Shown one piece after another: positions 28,447 to 36,666 of a DNA stretch of 64,000 bases. Both the position numbers and the translations under genes were made by a program. Position 1 is the first letter of the stretch. Every line of letters begins with the position of its first letter. The DNA is from Gemmatimonadota bacterium (GTDB lineage: Bacteria > Gemmatimonadota > Gemmatimonadetes > Longimicrobiales > Gaopeijiaceae), in contig JAGWBQ010000013.1 in assembly GCA_021295815.1 (NCBI GenBank), forward strand, positions 1-64,000. The letters are read 5' to 3'. The notes under the pieces are model-generated. The model saw only the letters and a program-made list of their open reading frames with translations, did not search any database and was not told the origin of the DNA.

Positions 28447-29229
28447 ATGAGTGTATCACGAAGTCCCATGTCCATTTCCCGCAGACCTCCCGCCCTCCTT
28501 TCGGGCCTCGTCCTGATCGCGGCGTGTTCAAGCGCCCCGGATCCCTACATCGGACTCCCCGTGGAGGACCTCTTCGCCACCGCCGAGGCCGAGTACGCTG
28601 CCGGGGAGTTCGACAACGCGATCCGTGCGCTCGATCGTCTCGTCCTCACCTACGGCGACTGGGACCAACTGCCCCGGGCCAGACTGCTGCTCGCGGACGC
28701 CCACTTCGGAGCCCGCGAGTTCCTGACCGCGAGGGCCGAATACGTCCGCTTCCTCGACCGCCACTCCGGGCACCCCGACGCCGCCAAAGCCGCTCTCGGG
28801 GTCTGCCGTTCGTTGAGTTCGCTCTCGCCCGAGGTACCCAGGGACCAGAGCTACACGCAGGACGCGATCCTGACCTGCCGCAACTCGGTGCTCGACTACC
28901 CCGGCACGCCGGAGGCGGCCGAAGCGGCGCAGCTCGCCAACAACATGCGGCTGCGACTGGCCGAAAAGGAGTACGCCACCGCCGACTTCTACTTCCGACG
29001 CGGGCTCTGGGACTCGGCGATCCTCTACTACGAGTCGACGCTGCGACTCTTCTCCGACACGGACTTCGCCCCCCTTGCCCTCGCGGGCATCTACCGTTCC
29101 AATATTGAGATCGGGTACGAGGAGGAAGCGGAAGAGGCGCTGGCCCGCCTGCTGCGGGACTATCCGGAGTCCGAGTCCGCGAAGGAGCTCCGGGGGAACG
29201 GCGGACGCATTCGGTCGGACGTGCCCTGA
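28447..29229 (+). CDS. bamD: BamD-like outer-membrane assembly lipoprotein
   Basis: This 260-residue lipoprotein has a signal peptide ending LVLIAAC (C27) and then TPR-type helical repeats: LFATAEAEYAAGEFDNAIRALDRLV, DAHFGAREFLTARAEYVRFLDRHSGHPDA, and YYESTLRLFSDTDFAPLALAGI. The order and spacing fit BamD, the lipoprotein that works with BamA in outer-membrane protein insertion. ATG 28447 is chosen because TGGAGA lies 8 bases before it; ATG 28468 is the alternative, and the open frame back to 28261 runs through repeat A. Confidence 0.85.
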   Translation: MSVSRSPMSISRRPPALLSGLVLIAACSSAPDPYIGLPVEDLFATAEAEYAAGEFDNAIRALDRLVLTYGDWDQLPRARLLLADAHFGAREFLTARAEYVRFLDRHSGHPDAAKAALGVCRSLSSLSPEVPRDQSYTQDAILTCRNSVLDYPGTPEAAEAAQLANNMRLRLAEKEYATADFYFRRGLWDSAILYYESTLRLFSDTDFAPLALAGIYRSNIEIGYEEEAEEALARLLRDYPESESAKELRGNGGRIRSDVP

Positions 29230-29233
29230 CAGT

Positions 29234-29402
29234 CCGTGGCCAAGCCTCCCAGGGCAGCGCGCCGCTGCATTCGCTCCGGACGCTGCGCTCGGTGTTGCTC
29301 CTCGGGCGAATAGCGGTGCTATCCGTCCCTCATCGCGCCTTGCCCGCGCGGCGCTTCGCCGCTCTCGGCGCTCGTGCGAGTTTCGTCGCGGGCTGCTGAG
29401 GC
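29234..29402. repeat. Dispersed intergenic repeat, copy B (longest)
   Basis: CCGTGGCCAAGCCTCCCAGG and GGCAGCGCGCCGCTGCATTC open this copy. It contains a perfect hairpin GCGGCG-CTT-CGCCGC (29348-29362) and ends CTCTCGGCGCTCGTGCGAGT, then CGTCGCGGGCTGCTGAGG. It fills almost the whole gap between bamD and the nadD-tsaE fusion. GC-rich palindromic intergenic repeats of this kind resemble REP-type sequences, but no known family was recognised. Confidence 0.75.
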
Positions 29403-29422
29403 TTCCCGGCGGTCTAAGCGAA

Positions 29423-30481
29423 GTGAGCAGAGTCGGTGTCTTCGGCGGCACCTTCGATCCTCCGCACCTTGGTCACCTGGCCGCCGCCCGCGCCTGCGTC
29501 CGCTCATTGGAACTCGACAAGGTCATCTGGATCCCGAACGGGACGCCGCCGCACAAGTCGGTGGAGGTGGTGAGCCCGGCCGAGGTTCGGCTGGAGATGA
29601 CCAGGGCAGCAGTTGCCGGCGAAGAGCGCTTCACCGTGAGCGATGTCGAGATGGTCCGAGCCGGACCTTCGTACACGGTCGACACTCTCCGGCAGTTGCG
29701 CGCAAGCATGTCCGTCGAAGAGATGTTCCTGATTCTGGGCTACGATCAGCTCGACGCCCTCCACACGTGGCGGGGAGCGGAGGAGATCGCGGTTCTCGCC
29801 GACATCGCCGCCGTGCCGAGGAACTCGCGCCTCACGCGGCTGAGATCGGCCACCGGCCCGGGTTCGCGGTTCGGCGAACTCCACGTGCGGTCCGTGCACG
29901 TACCGTTCCAACCCATCGATCTGTCTTCGCGATCGGTCCGGGCGGCACGTGCGGCCTCGGGGGATCTTGGCGGTGTGGTACCGGGCGTAGCCGGGATAAT
30001 CGAGCGGCTGGGCCTCTATCGATCGTGCTTGCCTTCCGACCCGTTGGGTCAGGACGAGCTGGAGGCCTGGGGACGAGAACTCGGGTACCTTGTCGAGCCG
30101 CCTCACTTCATCGCTCTCCAGGGTCGGATCGGCGCCGGGAAGAGCGTGCTCGCCCGGGCGCTGGGCACAGGGCTGGGAGTGAGCGCCAAGATGCCGTCCC
30201 CGACCTTCAGTATCGTGCACCGCTACCCGACCGCGGAGGGCGCCGAGCTCGTCCACCTGGATCTCTACCGGGTCGAGTCGCCCGACGATCTGTGGGAGCT
30301 GGGATGGGAGGAGCTGGGGCGCGACCACGAGATCGTTCTTCTGGAGTGGCCCGAAGGAGCCGCCGGCCTGATGCCTGCGGACCACTGGAGCATCGAGCTC
30401 ATCTCGGTCGGCGACGCGGAAGGAGCCCGGAGGGTGACGGTCGAGCGGACCGGAAGCCCGCCGGAGCTCGCCGGTCTCTAG
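29423..30481 (+). CDS. NadD-TsaE fusion: nicotinate-nucleotide adenylyltransferase + tRNA t6A ATPase
   Basis: One uninterrupted 352-residue frame encodes two enzymes. Residues 1-200 are NadD (NaMN + ATP to NaAD): GGTFDPPHLGHL carries the HxGH motif (H15, H18), and DLSSRSVRAARAASGDLGGVVP plus IIERLGLY is its usual end. Residues about 206-352 are TsaE: Walker A GRIGAGKS (234-241), SPTFSIVHRY, HLDLYRVES and LLEWPE. TsaE is the ATPase that works with TsaB and TsaD in threonylcarbamoyl-adenosine synthesis; tsaB follows directly. Start is GTG 29423. There is no stop or frame change at the junction (about 30023-30040); an undetected sequencing error removing a stop is the alternative. Confidence 0.88.
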   Translation: MSRVGVFGGTFDPPHLGHLAAARACVRSLELDKVIWIPNGTPPHKSVEVVSPAEVRLEMTRAAVAGEERFTVSDVEMVRAGPSYTVDTLRQLRASMSVEEMFLILGYDQLDALHTWRGAEEIAVLADIAAVPRNSRLTRLRSATGPGSRFGELHVRSVHVPFQPIDLSSRSVRAARAASGDLGGVVPGVAGIIERLGLYRSCLPSDPLGQDELEAWGRELGYLVEPPHFIALQGRIGAGKSVLARALGTGLGVSAKMPSPTFSIVHRYPTAEGAELVHLDLYRVESPDDLWELGWEELGRDHEIVLLEWPEGAAGLMPADHWSIELISVGDAEGARRVTVERTGSPPELAGL

Positions 30482-30484
30482 AAG

Positions 30485-30520
30485 CCGTGGACAAAACCTC
30501 CTGCGGCGGTGCGACGCTGC
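30485..30520. repeat. Dispersed repeat, short copy C overlapping the tsaB start
   Basis: CCGTGGACAAAACCTCCTGC then GGCGGTGCGACGCTGC matches the left end of copies A and B. It begins 4 bases after the nadD-tsaE stop, and its GTG (30487) is the only reasonable start codon for tsaB. The repeat therefore supplies the first dozen or so codons of that gene. Confidence 0.65.
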
Positions 30521-31227
30521 CCGGCAGTCGAGCGATCCTCTTCGACATCTCAGGCCCGGTCGGGGCCGTCGGTGTCGCGCTCGACGGCAGGATGGCGGGC
30601 CGCGCGGAGCTGGAAGCGAGGAGCCATGGCTCGCGCCTCCTGCCGACGATGGCCCGCGTGCTCGCGGAGGCCGGAATCGAAATGCCGGAGGTCACCGACA
30701 TAGTGGTGGGCGAAGGGCCGGGGTCCTTCACGGGGCTGCGGGTTGCCGCCGCGACCGCCAAGGGGTTGGCGCGAGCGCTGGATGCCCGACTCTGGCCCGT
30801 TTCAAGCCTGGCCGCGGCGGCGCTCGGCTGCACCGGCGCCCGGGCCGCCCGCTACGTCCTCTTCGACGCCAGGAAGGACCGGGTCTTCGGAGGATGCTTC
30901 TCGGAAATCGAGCGACGTTGGCTGATTCCGCCCCACGCCGGTACCGTGAGAGAAGCGCTACGGAGGCCCCCACCTCGGGAGGCCCGCTTCTGCGGCGACG
31001 GGGCCCTCAGGCACGCCGACCTTGTCGCCGAGGCCGGCTTCGAGGTGCTCCCGCCGCCGGCGGGAGTTCCCTCGGTCGACGGTCTTCTGCGCTTCCTCGA
31101 GCTCGACGGGGGCGGGACGACCGGGACCTCCCCCCACGCCCCGCTCGAGCCCGTGCCGCCGGCTTCCTGGGAGCCGCGCTATCTGCGCCCGTGGCGAGCG
31201 CAGCGCCCCAGGACACCGGACTCGTGA
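30487..31227 (+). CDS. tsaB: tRNA t6A synthesis protein TsaB
   Basis: TsaB (246 residues) is the partner of TsaD in making threonylcarbamoyl-adenosine at A37 of ANN-decoding tRNAs. Its ASKHA fold begins ILFDISGPVGAVGVAL, and the signature GEGPGSFTGLRVAAATAKGLA is intact, as is the later YVLFDARKDRVFGG. The first 14 or so residues (VDKTSCGGATLPGS) come from repeat copy C and are not conserved. TsaE is encoded immediately upstream in the fusion; tsaD is not in the window. Confidence 0.92.
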   Translation: MDKTSCGGATLPGSRAILFDISGPVGAVGVALDGRMAGRAELEARSHGSRLLPTMARVLAEAGIEMPEVTDIVVGEGPGSFTGLRVAAATAKGLARALDARLWPVSSLAAAALGCTGARAARYVLFDARKDRVFGGCFSEIERRWLIPPHAGTVREALRRPPPREARFCGDGALRHADLVAEAGFEVLPPPAGVPSVDGLLRFLELDGGGTTGTSPHAPLEPVPPASWEPRYLRPWRAQRPRTPDS

Positions 31228-31361
31228 AGGTCCGTCGCGCGCTGCGGTTCGGAGCGGGCGGTTCCTCTCTTGTCGGAGTGTCCCGTTTCACCATCCCCAA
31301 ATCGGGGAGCGTTCGCGACCTTGGGTGTTTCACCCGGACTGGAACATCCACACGAGCGAAC

Positions 31362-32057
31362 ATGAACCGCGAACAGCCGAGAGACAGACTTGCAGAGCTG
31401 GGACCGCGCGCCCTGGGCCTTTCCGAACTAATCGCCATCCTAATCGGCAGCGGCTCCGGCGGCTCATCGGCCATCGACATCGGCAGAAATCTGAGCAAGA
31501 CCGTCTCGGGTTCCGCTCGCAGACTCGCCGCGCTCGACCTCGCCGACCTGAAGAGACTGCCCGGCCTCGGGGAAGCGAATTCGTCCAGAATCCTCGCCGC
31601 GACCGAGCTCGGCAGACGAGCGGTTTCGGAACCAGGCGCCGCCGCCGAGTACATCCGCAGCGGCGCCGACGTCTACCGACGCTTCGGCGTCCGCCTGGGG
31701 GACTCCCTGCAAGAGGAGTTCCACGCCCTGCTCCTCAACGCCCGCAACCGTGCTCTCAGCGACCACCTCATCACCCGAGGCACGCTCGACGCCTCGCTCG
31801 TCCATCCGCGCGAGGTCTTCAGGCCCGCGATCGTCGCGGGCGCCGCGGCCGTCATCCTCGTGCACAACCATCCCTCCGGCGATCCGCAGCCTTCCGACGA
31901 AGACAGGCTCGTGACCGAACGTCTGGTCGAGGCGGGTCGCCTGATCGGCATTCCCGTCATGGATCACATCGTCATCGGTTGCGCCGCCTGGCGGTCGGTG
32001 ATGATCGAACCGGCCCACTTCGTCGCCGAGGGATCCGACGAGGGGTATCGAAGATGA
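31362..32057 (+). CDS. radC: RadC family protein (JAMM domain)
   Basis: This 231-residue RadC/YicR-type protein has the N-terminal region PRDRLAELGPRALGLSELIAILIGSG with a helix-hairpin-helix (LKRLPGLGEANSSRILAA). The JAMM metal-binding domain follows, with the signature VHNHPSGDPQPSDED. Despite the name, the family's cellular role is unsettled. ATG 31362 is chosen for fit to family length; GTG 31224 is an alternative. Its stop overlaps the epimerase start as ATGA. Confidence 0.92.
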   Translation: MNREQPRDRLAELGPRALGLSELIAILIGSGSGGSSAIDIGRNLSKTVSGSARRLAALDLADLKRLPGLGEANSSRILAATELGRRAVSEPGAAAEYIRSGADVYRRFGVRLGDSLQEEFHALLLNARNRALSDHLITRGTLDASLVHPREVFRPAIVAGAAAVILVHNHPSGDPQPSDEDRLVTERLVEAGRLIGIPVMDHIVIGCAAWRSVMIEPAHFVAEGSDEGYRR

Positions 32058-33070
32058 AGGCCGGTTCCGGGGCGGAAGACACGACGAGGCCCGCCCCGGG
32101 TCGCGTGCTCGTCACCGGGGGCGCGGGATTCATAGGCAGCCATCTGGCGGACGCCTATCTGGCCGAAGGCTGGGAGGTCTGGGTCGCCGACGATCTCAGC
32201 TCCGGCCGCGCGGAAAACGTGCCCTCCGAGGCTCGACTGGTAGAGATCGACGTGGGCGATCGCGAAGCCGTAGCCGAGCTGATGAGGGAGGGGCGCTTCC
32301 GAGTCGTAAGCCACCACGCCGCGCAAGCGGACATCCGTGTCTCGGTTCTCGATCCCGCCTCCGACGCCCGGACCAACGTGCTCGGGGTCATCAACGTCGG
32401 CGAGCAGGCCGCCGCCACCGGGGTCGAGCGCCTTATCTTCGCGAGCTCGGGCGGCGCGATCTACGGAGAAGCGTCTCGGCCCGCTTTAGAGAACGACCCA
32501 AGGAATCCCAAGGCTCCGTACGGCATAGCCAAGCTGGCCGGTGAGCTCTACCTGGAACACTTCGCGCGCACCGCCGCTCTCGAGGTGATCTCGCTCCGCT
32601 ACGCCAACGTCTACGGCGAGCGTCAGGACCCCCGCGGCGAGGCAGGTGTAATCGCAATCTTCTGCGGGTGCCTGGCCCAGGGACGGAGTCTGACGATCAT
32701 CGGAGACGGCTGTCAAGAACGGGATTTCGTCCACGTTAGCGATGTCGTGGAGGCCAATCTCCTTCTCTCACGAGGCGCGCTGCCGCTTGAACGCGGAACG
32801 CCGCCACGGTTACGGAATCCTCGGTCTCATGCGCCCGAACCCACGTCGCGGGCCTATAACGTGGGCACTGGAGCTGCCACGAGCGTGAACGGGCTGGCCG
32901 ACGCCATCGAACGGGTCGCCGGCAAACGGGTGACCCGCGTCTACGCGCCCGAACGCCCGGGCGAACTGCGCCGGAGCGTTCTCGACGCCGGGCGACTCAG
33001 GGAGTTGGGCTGGAGCCCCGGAACCAGGCTCGAAGACGGGCTCGCCAGGACCTGGGACTCGCTGAGATGA
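32054..33070 (+). CDS. NAD-dependent epimerase (UDP-glucose 4-epimerase-like)
   Basis: A 338-residue extended SDR. After about 17 unconserved residues it has VLVTGGAGFIGSHLADAYL, HHAAQADIRVSVLDPASDARTN, FASSGGAIYGEA, the catalytic Tyr/Lys in APYGIAKLAGELYLEH, and RYANVYGERQDP. These match bacterial GalE-type epimerases of the short form. The exact sugar substrate cannot be told. It overlaps radC upstream and tolQ downstream (both ATGA), so it may be cotranscribed with the Tol-Pal genes. Confidence 0.88.
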   Translation: MKAGSGAEDTTRPAPGRVLVTGGAGFIGSHLADAYLAEGWEVWVADDLSSGRAENVPSEARLVEIDVGDREAVAELMREGRFRVVSHHAAQADIRVSVLDPASDARTNVLGVINVGEQAAATGVERLIFASSGGAIYGEASRPALENDPRNPKAPYGIAKLAGELYLEHFARTAALEVISLRYANVYGERQDPRGEAGVIAIFCGCLAQGRSLTIIGDGCQERDFVHVSDVVEANLLLSRGALPLERGTPPRLRNPRSHAPEPTSRAYNVGTGAATSVNGLADAIERVAGKRVTRVYAPERPGELRRSVLDAGRLRELGWSPGTRLEDGLARTWDSLR

Positions 33071-33777
33071 CGACACCGCTCCTCCTCCAGACCCGCGCTC
33101 CGACCAACGTCATCGGGATGATCACGTCGGGCACTCTGCCGACGAGGATCGTTCTGGGCGTTCTGGCCGTCGCCTCGCTCTGCTCGCTCTACCTCATAAT
33201 CAGCCGGTGGCGCAGGTTCGCCAAGGTGCGCCACCAGGCCGACGCCTTCATCGAGAGGATCGAAAAGGCAACGAATCTCGACGAGGCCTATCGGATGATA
33301 CGCGCGATTCGGAGTTCTCCCTACGCGCGGGTGTTCAAACAGGGCATGGAGTTCCTCAAGGATCTTCACGTTGCCGACGGATTCGGGAACGGTCGCGGCG
33401 GCATCTCTCTCGTCCAACTGGAGGCGTTGCGGCTCATCCTGGAAAAGGCAGAAGGCGAAGAGCTTGACGAACTCGGTAACGGGCTGCACTGGCTCGCGAT
33501 AGTGGGATCGGTCTCGCCGCTTCTCGGCCTCATGGGTACGGTGATCGGCATCACGAACGTCTTTCTCGGGATCGCGGGAGCCGGCGGCAGCAACATCATG
33601 GCGGTCGCACCCGGGGTCGGCGAGGCCCTGATAACCACCGTGGCTGGGCTGGCCGTGGCCATTCCCGCCGTCATCGCCTACAACTACTTCGCCGCGCAGC
33701 TGGCGCTCGTGCGGGCAGAGCTCGAAGGGTTCTCGAGCGAGTTCGTGGGAACGCTGGCCCGCGAAGAGAACGTCTGA
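33067..33777 (+). CDS. tolQ: TolQ/ExbB-type proton channel protein
   Basis: This 236-residue inner-membrane protein has three hydrophobic segments. The first is at about 20-40 (RIVLGVLAVASLCSLYLII); the last two (GLHWLAIVGSVSPLLGLMGTVIGITNVFL and VGEALITTVAGLAVAIPAVIAYNYF) contain the conserved TolQ/ExbB/MotA proton-path motifs. With TolR it uses the proton gradient to drive TolA. Followed by tolR, a TolA-like gene, tolB, pal and cpoB, it is TolQ by context. Confidence 0.93.
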   Translation: MTTPLLLQTRAPTNVIGMITSGTLPTRIVLGVLAVASLCSLYLIISRWRRFAKVRHQADAFIERIEKATNLDEAYRMIRAIRSSPYARVFKQGMEFLKDLHVADGFGNGRGGISLVQLEALRLILEKAEGEELDELGNGLHWLAIVGSVSPLLGLMGTVIGITNVFLGIAGAGGSNIMAVAPGVGEALITTVAGLAVAIPAVIAYNYFAAQLALVRAELEGFSSEFVGTLAREENV

Positions 33778-33790
33778 GGGGGACTGCCAG

Positions 33791-34204
33791 GTGCCGAGGC
33801 GGGTTCGCGAACAACCGATCTCGGTCAGGGCCGAGATCAACGTCACCAGTCTGGTCGACGTCGCCTTCACGCTGCTCATCATCTTCATCATAACCGCGCC
33901 GATCCTTCAGGGCGGAATCGAGGTCTCGGTGCCGCGCGCGGAGGTGCGGCCGCTCACGGCGGGCGAGGACCCCCTCTATATCACGATAGCCGCCGACGGC
34001 ACGGTCTATCTGGAGGAAACGGCGGTCGATCTCGACGAGCTCGGCTCCGGCCTCGCGCAGATAGTCGAGGTCTCGGGCGTGGAGCGCGTCTACATCCGCG
34101 GCGATTCGCTCGCGGACTTCGGCCCCGTGGTGCGCGTCATGGCGGCGGTGGCCAACAGCGGCATCTCCTGGTCGGTGGTCGCCGAACCTCATAGCGAAAA
34201 CTGA
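33791..34204 (+). CDS. tolR: TolR/ExbD-type protein
   Basis: A 137-residue protein with one N-terminal membrane helix that carries the family's key Asp: EINVTSLVDVAFTLLIIFIITAPILQGG. The periplasmic domain follows and contains PLYITIAADGTVYLEE and VYIRGDSLADFGPVVRVMAAVANSG. It pairs with TolQ. Start is GTG 33791, after a GAGGGGGA purine stretch. Confidence 0.93.
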   Translation: MPRRVREQPISVRAEINVTSLVDVAFTLLIIFIITAPILQGGIEVSVPRAEVRPLTAGEDPLYITIAADGTVYLEETAVDLDELGSGLAQIVEVSGVERVYIRGDSLADFGPVVRVMAAVANSGISWSVVAEPHSEN

Positions 34205-34207
34205 AGC

Positions 34208-35053
34208 ATGAGCGAGGCGAAGAGGATCGACCGCTTCAGCCTGGCCTTCTCGGCCGGTGTTCATCTCGTCGTCCTGGTCGCGGCCTGGCTCTCCGCCAAG
34301 ACGACCCGTCCGCAGGTCGAGTTCGTGATTCCCGATGTCGAACTGGTCTCGCCCGCGCCTATGGAGCTGGCCGAGGTCGAACAGGATGCCGCGGAAGAGA
34401 TCGTCACGGAGACCCCTGCCGCCGAGCCGGCGGAAGCCCTGGAACCCGAACCGGAGCCGGTGGTGGAACCTGAGCCGGAGCCGGTGGTGGAACCTGAACC
34501 GGAACCGATGGTGGAGGACGAGCCCGAACCGGACGAGCCCGATCCCGTGGATGAAGCCGAAGCGCCGGAACCGGAGGTGCCGGAACGCGAACCGGAGCTG
34601 ACGGCGGACGTGTCGGAGCCCGTCGAGGTGGCCGACGAGACGACGGAAGCGACCACCACGGAAGAAGCTGATGCCGAAGAAACCGGCGAGGACATCAACG
34701 CGCGTCTGGAAGGAGTGCGTCGCGAATATCCCGAGTACTACGAGAACATCATCCGGCAGATCAACCGCTGCTTCCGTCGTCCGGCGGAGGGGCGGTGGGA
34801 GACCACGGTGGCGTTCGCGATTCTCAAGGACGGATCGGTCACCGACGCCAGGTTCCTCGCGAGATCCGGGAACACCGACTTCGACTTCCAGGCGCTGCGC
34901 GCCGTGGTCGATTGCGCCGGTAAGGGCAGGTTCGGCCCCCTCCCGGAAGGACTTCCCTACGAGCGGCTGCCGGTGGCCTTCGACTTCCGGCCCTCGGGGG
35001 ATGCCCGGACCCAGGGCCCGACCGCCGATCCCATCCTGTCCGTGTTTCCATAG
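34208..35053 (+). CDS. TolA/TonB-like energy transducer
   Basis: This 281-residue protein has an N-terminal signal-anchor (about 15-30), a long Glu/Pro linker with repeated EPEPEPVV units (about 77-105) and further acidic stretches, and a C-terminal TonB/TolA-type domain (YYENIIRQINRCFRRPAEGRWETTVAFAILKDGSVTDARFLARSGN). Its place between tolR and tolB makes it the TolA of this organism. The linker is much more acidic and Pro-rich than the helical Ala/Lys linker of enterobacterial TolA, so it is probably extended, like TonB. Confidence 0.87.
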   Translation: MSEAKRIDRFSLAFSAGVHLVVLVAAWLSAKTTRPQVEFVIPDVELVSPAPMELAEVEQDAAEEIVTETPAAEPAEALEPEPEPVVEPEPEPVVEPEPEPMVEDEPEPDEPDPVDEAEAPEPEVPEREPELTADVSEPVEVADETTEATTTEEADAEETGEDINARLEGVRREYPEYYENIIRQINRCFRRPAEGRWETTVAFAILKDGSVTDARFLARSGNTDFDFQALRAVVDCAGKGRFGPLPEGLPYERLPVAFDFRPSGDARTQGPTADPILSVFP

Positions 35054-35084
35054 CGGACCGCGCCCCGACTACAGGAGTGAACCG

Positions 35085-36455
35085 ATGACAGCCGCCTCCC
35101 GAAATGTCGCCCTTGCCGCCGCAGCCGCCTGGTGCGCTCTCGCTCCGTCCCCCGCGAGCGCTCAGGATCAGCAGATTCCCGGCGTCCGCCTAGGACTGGT
35201 GTACGAGAACGAGCCTAGGCCGGCTCTCGGCATCCAGCCCTTCACGGGCACGTTCGGCGGAGTTGCGGTCGCGTGGGAGATCGAGGAGATAATCGCCAAC
35301 GATCTGGTGAACTCCGACCGTTTCGAGGTGCTGGATTCACTTCCGGCGGCATTGGTGGGAGGCACCGTCGACTTCGCGCTCTGGGACCGGATCGGCGCAT
35401 CCTGGCTGGTGACCGGCACCGTGGAGGGGGCGGGCGACGGATTCGTCCTCGCGGTGGCCCTTCACGACGTCCTCTACGGCGTGACCGAGCAGACCGGGCG
35501 GTTCCGTGTGCCGGACACCGAGTCGGACGGCTTTCGCATGGCGGTCCATCGGGCCGCCGACGAGATCGTGCGTTGGGCGACTGGCTCGCCTGGGATGGCC
35601 GCCAGCTGCATCGCGTTCACCATGACCGACAATCGGTACCACAAGGACATCTACGTGATCGATTCCGACGGACACGGACTCACGCAGCTCACCGCTCATC
35701 GGAGCATCGTCCTTTCTCCGACGTGGTCGCCGGATTTGAGCCGATTGGCGTACACCTCCTACCGGACCGGCCTGCCCCGCCTCTACCTCATGGATCTCGA
35801 GAGCCGGGCCGAACGCATGCTCGAACCCGTAGTGGGAGAGGGCGACTACATCACTCCCTCCTTCCATCCCAACGGGCGCGAGCTCGTGTTCGCAGTGACC
35901 GGGAGCGCGCGCAGCGGCATCTTCGGGTACGATATCGAGCGCGACTGCTGCCTGGCCGGCCTCACCGGCGGAGCGCATTACGACCTCTCCCCCACCTTTT
36001 CCTCCGACGGGTCGCAACTGGCGTTCAACACCAATCGCTTCGGCGATGCCGTTCCTCAGATCATGGTGATGCCCGGCGGAGGCGGTGGCGCCCAGACGCT
36101 GTCGCCCTACGAGTACGGCAATGCCGGCCACTACGCGGCACCCGACTGGTCGCCGCTCGACGACCTCGTCACCTTCCATGGTCGGGTACGGACCGGCAGA
36201 TACCAGATTCTCGTGGCGGATCTCGCCAACGGGGGACGCAGGCTCCGGCAGCTCACCTCCGAGGGCAACAACGAGGACCCGAGCTGGGCACCCGACGGGA
36301 GGCACATAGTCTTTGTCGGAGAGAGGTCCTGGGGTTACGGCCTTTTCGTCGTGGACGTCGCGTCAGGGCGTCTGCGTCTGCTGGTCGGCGGCAGGCAGGT
36401 GGGGCTGCCGGCGTGGTCCGGCTCCCTTCCACCCGGTAAGGTGACGTGTCGTTAG
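35085..36455 (+). CDS. tolB: Tol-Pal system beta-propeller protein TolB
   Basis: TolB, 456 residues, is periplasmic: the signal peptide ends near ASAQ. The N-terminal domain (about 35-165) includes WEIEEIIANDLVNSDRFEVLD. The beta-propeller blades follow with the repeats LSPTWSPDLSRLAYTSYR, ITPSFHPNGRELVFAVTG, LSPTFSSDGSQLAFNTNR, YAAPDWSPLDDLVTFHGR and EDPSWAPDGRHIVFVGER. ATG 35085 follows AGGAG. It binds Pal and is part of the cell-constriction machine. Confidence 0.95.
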   Translation: MTAASRNVALAAAAAWCALAPSPASAQDQQIPGVRLGLVYENEPRPALGIQPFTGTFGGVAVAWEIEEIIANDLVNSDRFEVLDSLPAALVGGTVDFALWDRIGASWLVTGTVEGAGDGFVLAVALHDVLYGVTEQTGRFRVPDTESDGFRMAVHRAADEIVRWATGSPGMAASCIAFTMTDNRYHKDIYVIDSDGHGLTQLTAHRSIVLSPTWSPDLSRLAYTSYRTGLPRLYLMDLESRAERMLEPVVGEGDYITPSFHPNGRELVFAVTGSARSGIFGYDIERDCCLAGLTGGAHYDLSPTFSSDGSQLAFNTNRFGDAVPQIMVMPGGGGGAQTLSPYEYGNAGHYAAPDWSPLDDLVTFHGRVRTGRYQILVADLANGGRRLRQLTSEGNNEDPSWAPDGRHIVFVGERSWGYGLFVVDVASGRLRLLVGGRQVGLPAWSGSLPPGKVTCR

Positions 36456-36507
36456 GAACCTGGCCGCGGGGGACCGCGCGACAACCCGTGGAGGCGGACG
36501 ATTCGAC

Positions 36508-36540
36508 TTGACACTCATGCCCTCCGTCTGCACATTGACA
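36508..36540 (+). promoter_or_regulatory. Two TTGACA boxes in a 27-base tandem arrangement
   Basis: TTGACAC occurs at 36508 and again at 36535, and the bases after each are partly alike, giving an imperfect 27-base direct repeat. The pair lies in the 211-base gap between tolB and pal, 127-159 bases before the pal ATG. The hexamers equal the sigma-70 -35 consensus, but no convincing -10 element lies 16-18 bases downstream of either. Confidence 0.35.
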
Positions 36541-36666
36541 CCTGTGGGCCGTAGGCAGTTTCCCCAGCAAAGGCTCCCCAAGACCGGCCTACCGACCGTC
36601 CCCAGCCCGATGCGCCCGCGCGGCGCGGGATCGGGTCCGAATCCACCATGCATTCGAGTGAACCAG

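Noticed and set aside
30894-31361. A 156-residue N-terminal extension of radC
   Set aside because: It overlaps tsaB in another frame and has no family similarity; ATG 31362 gives the normal RadC start.
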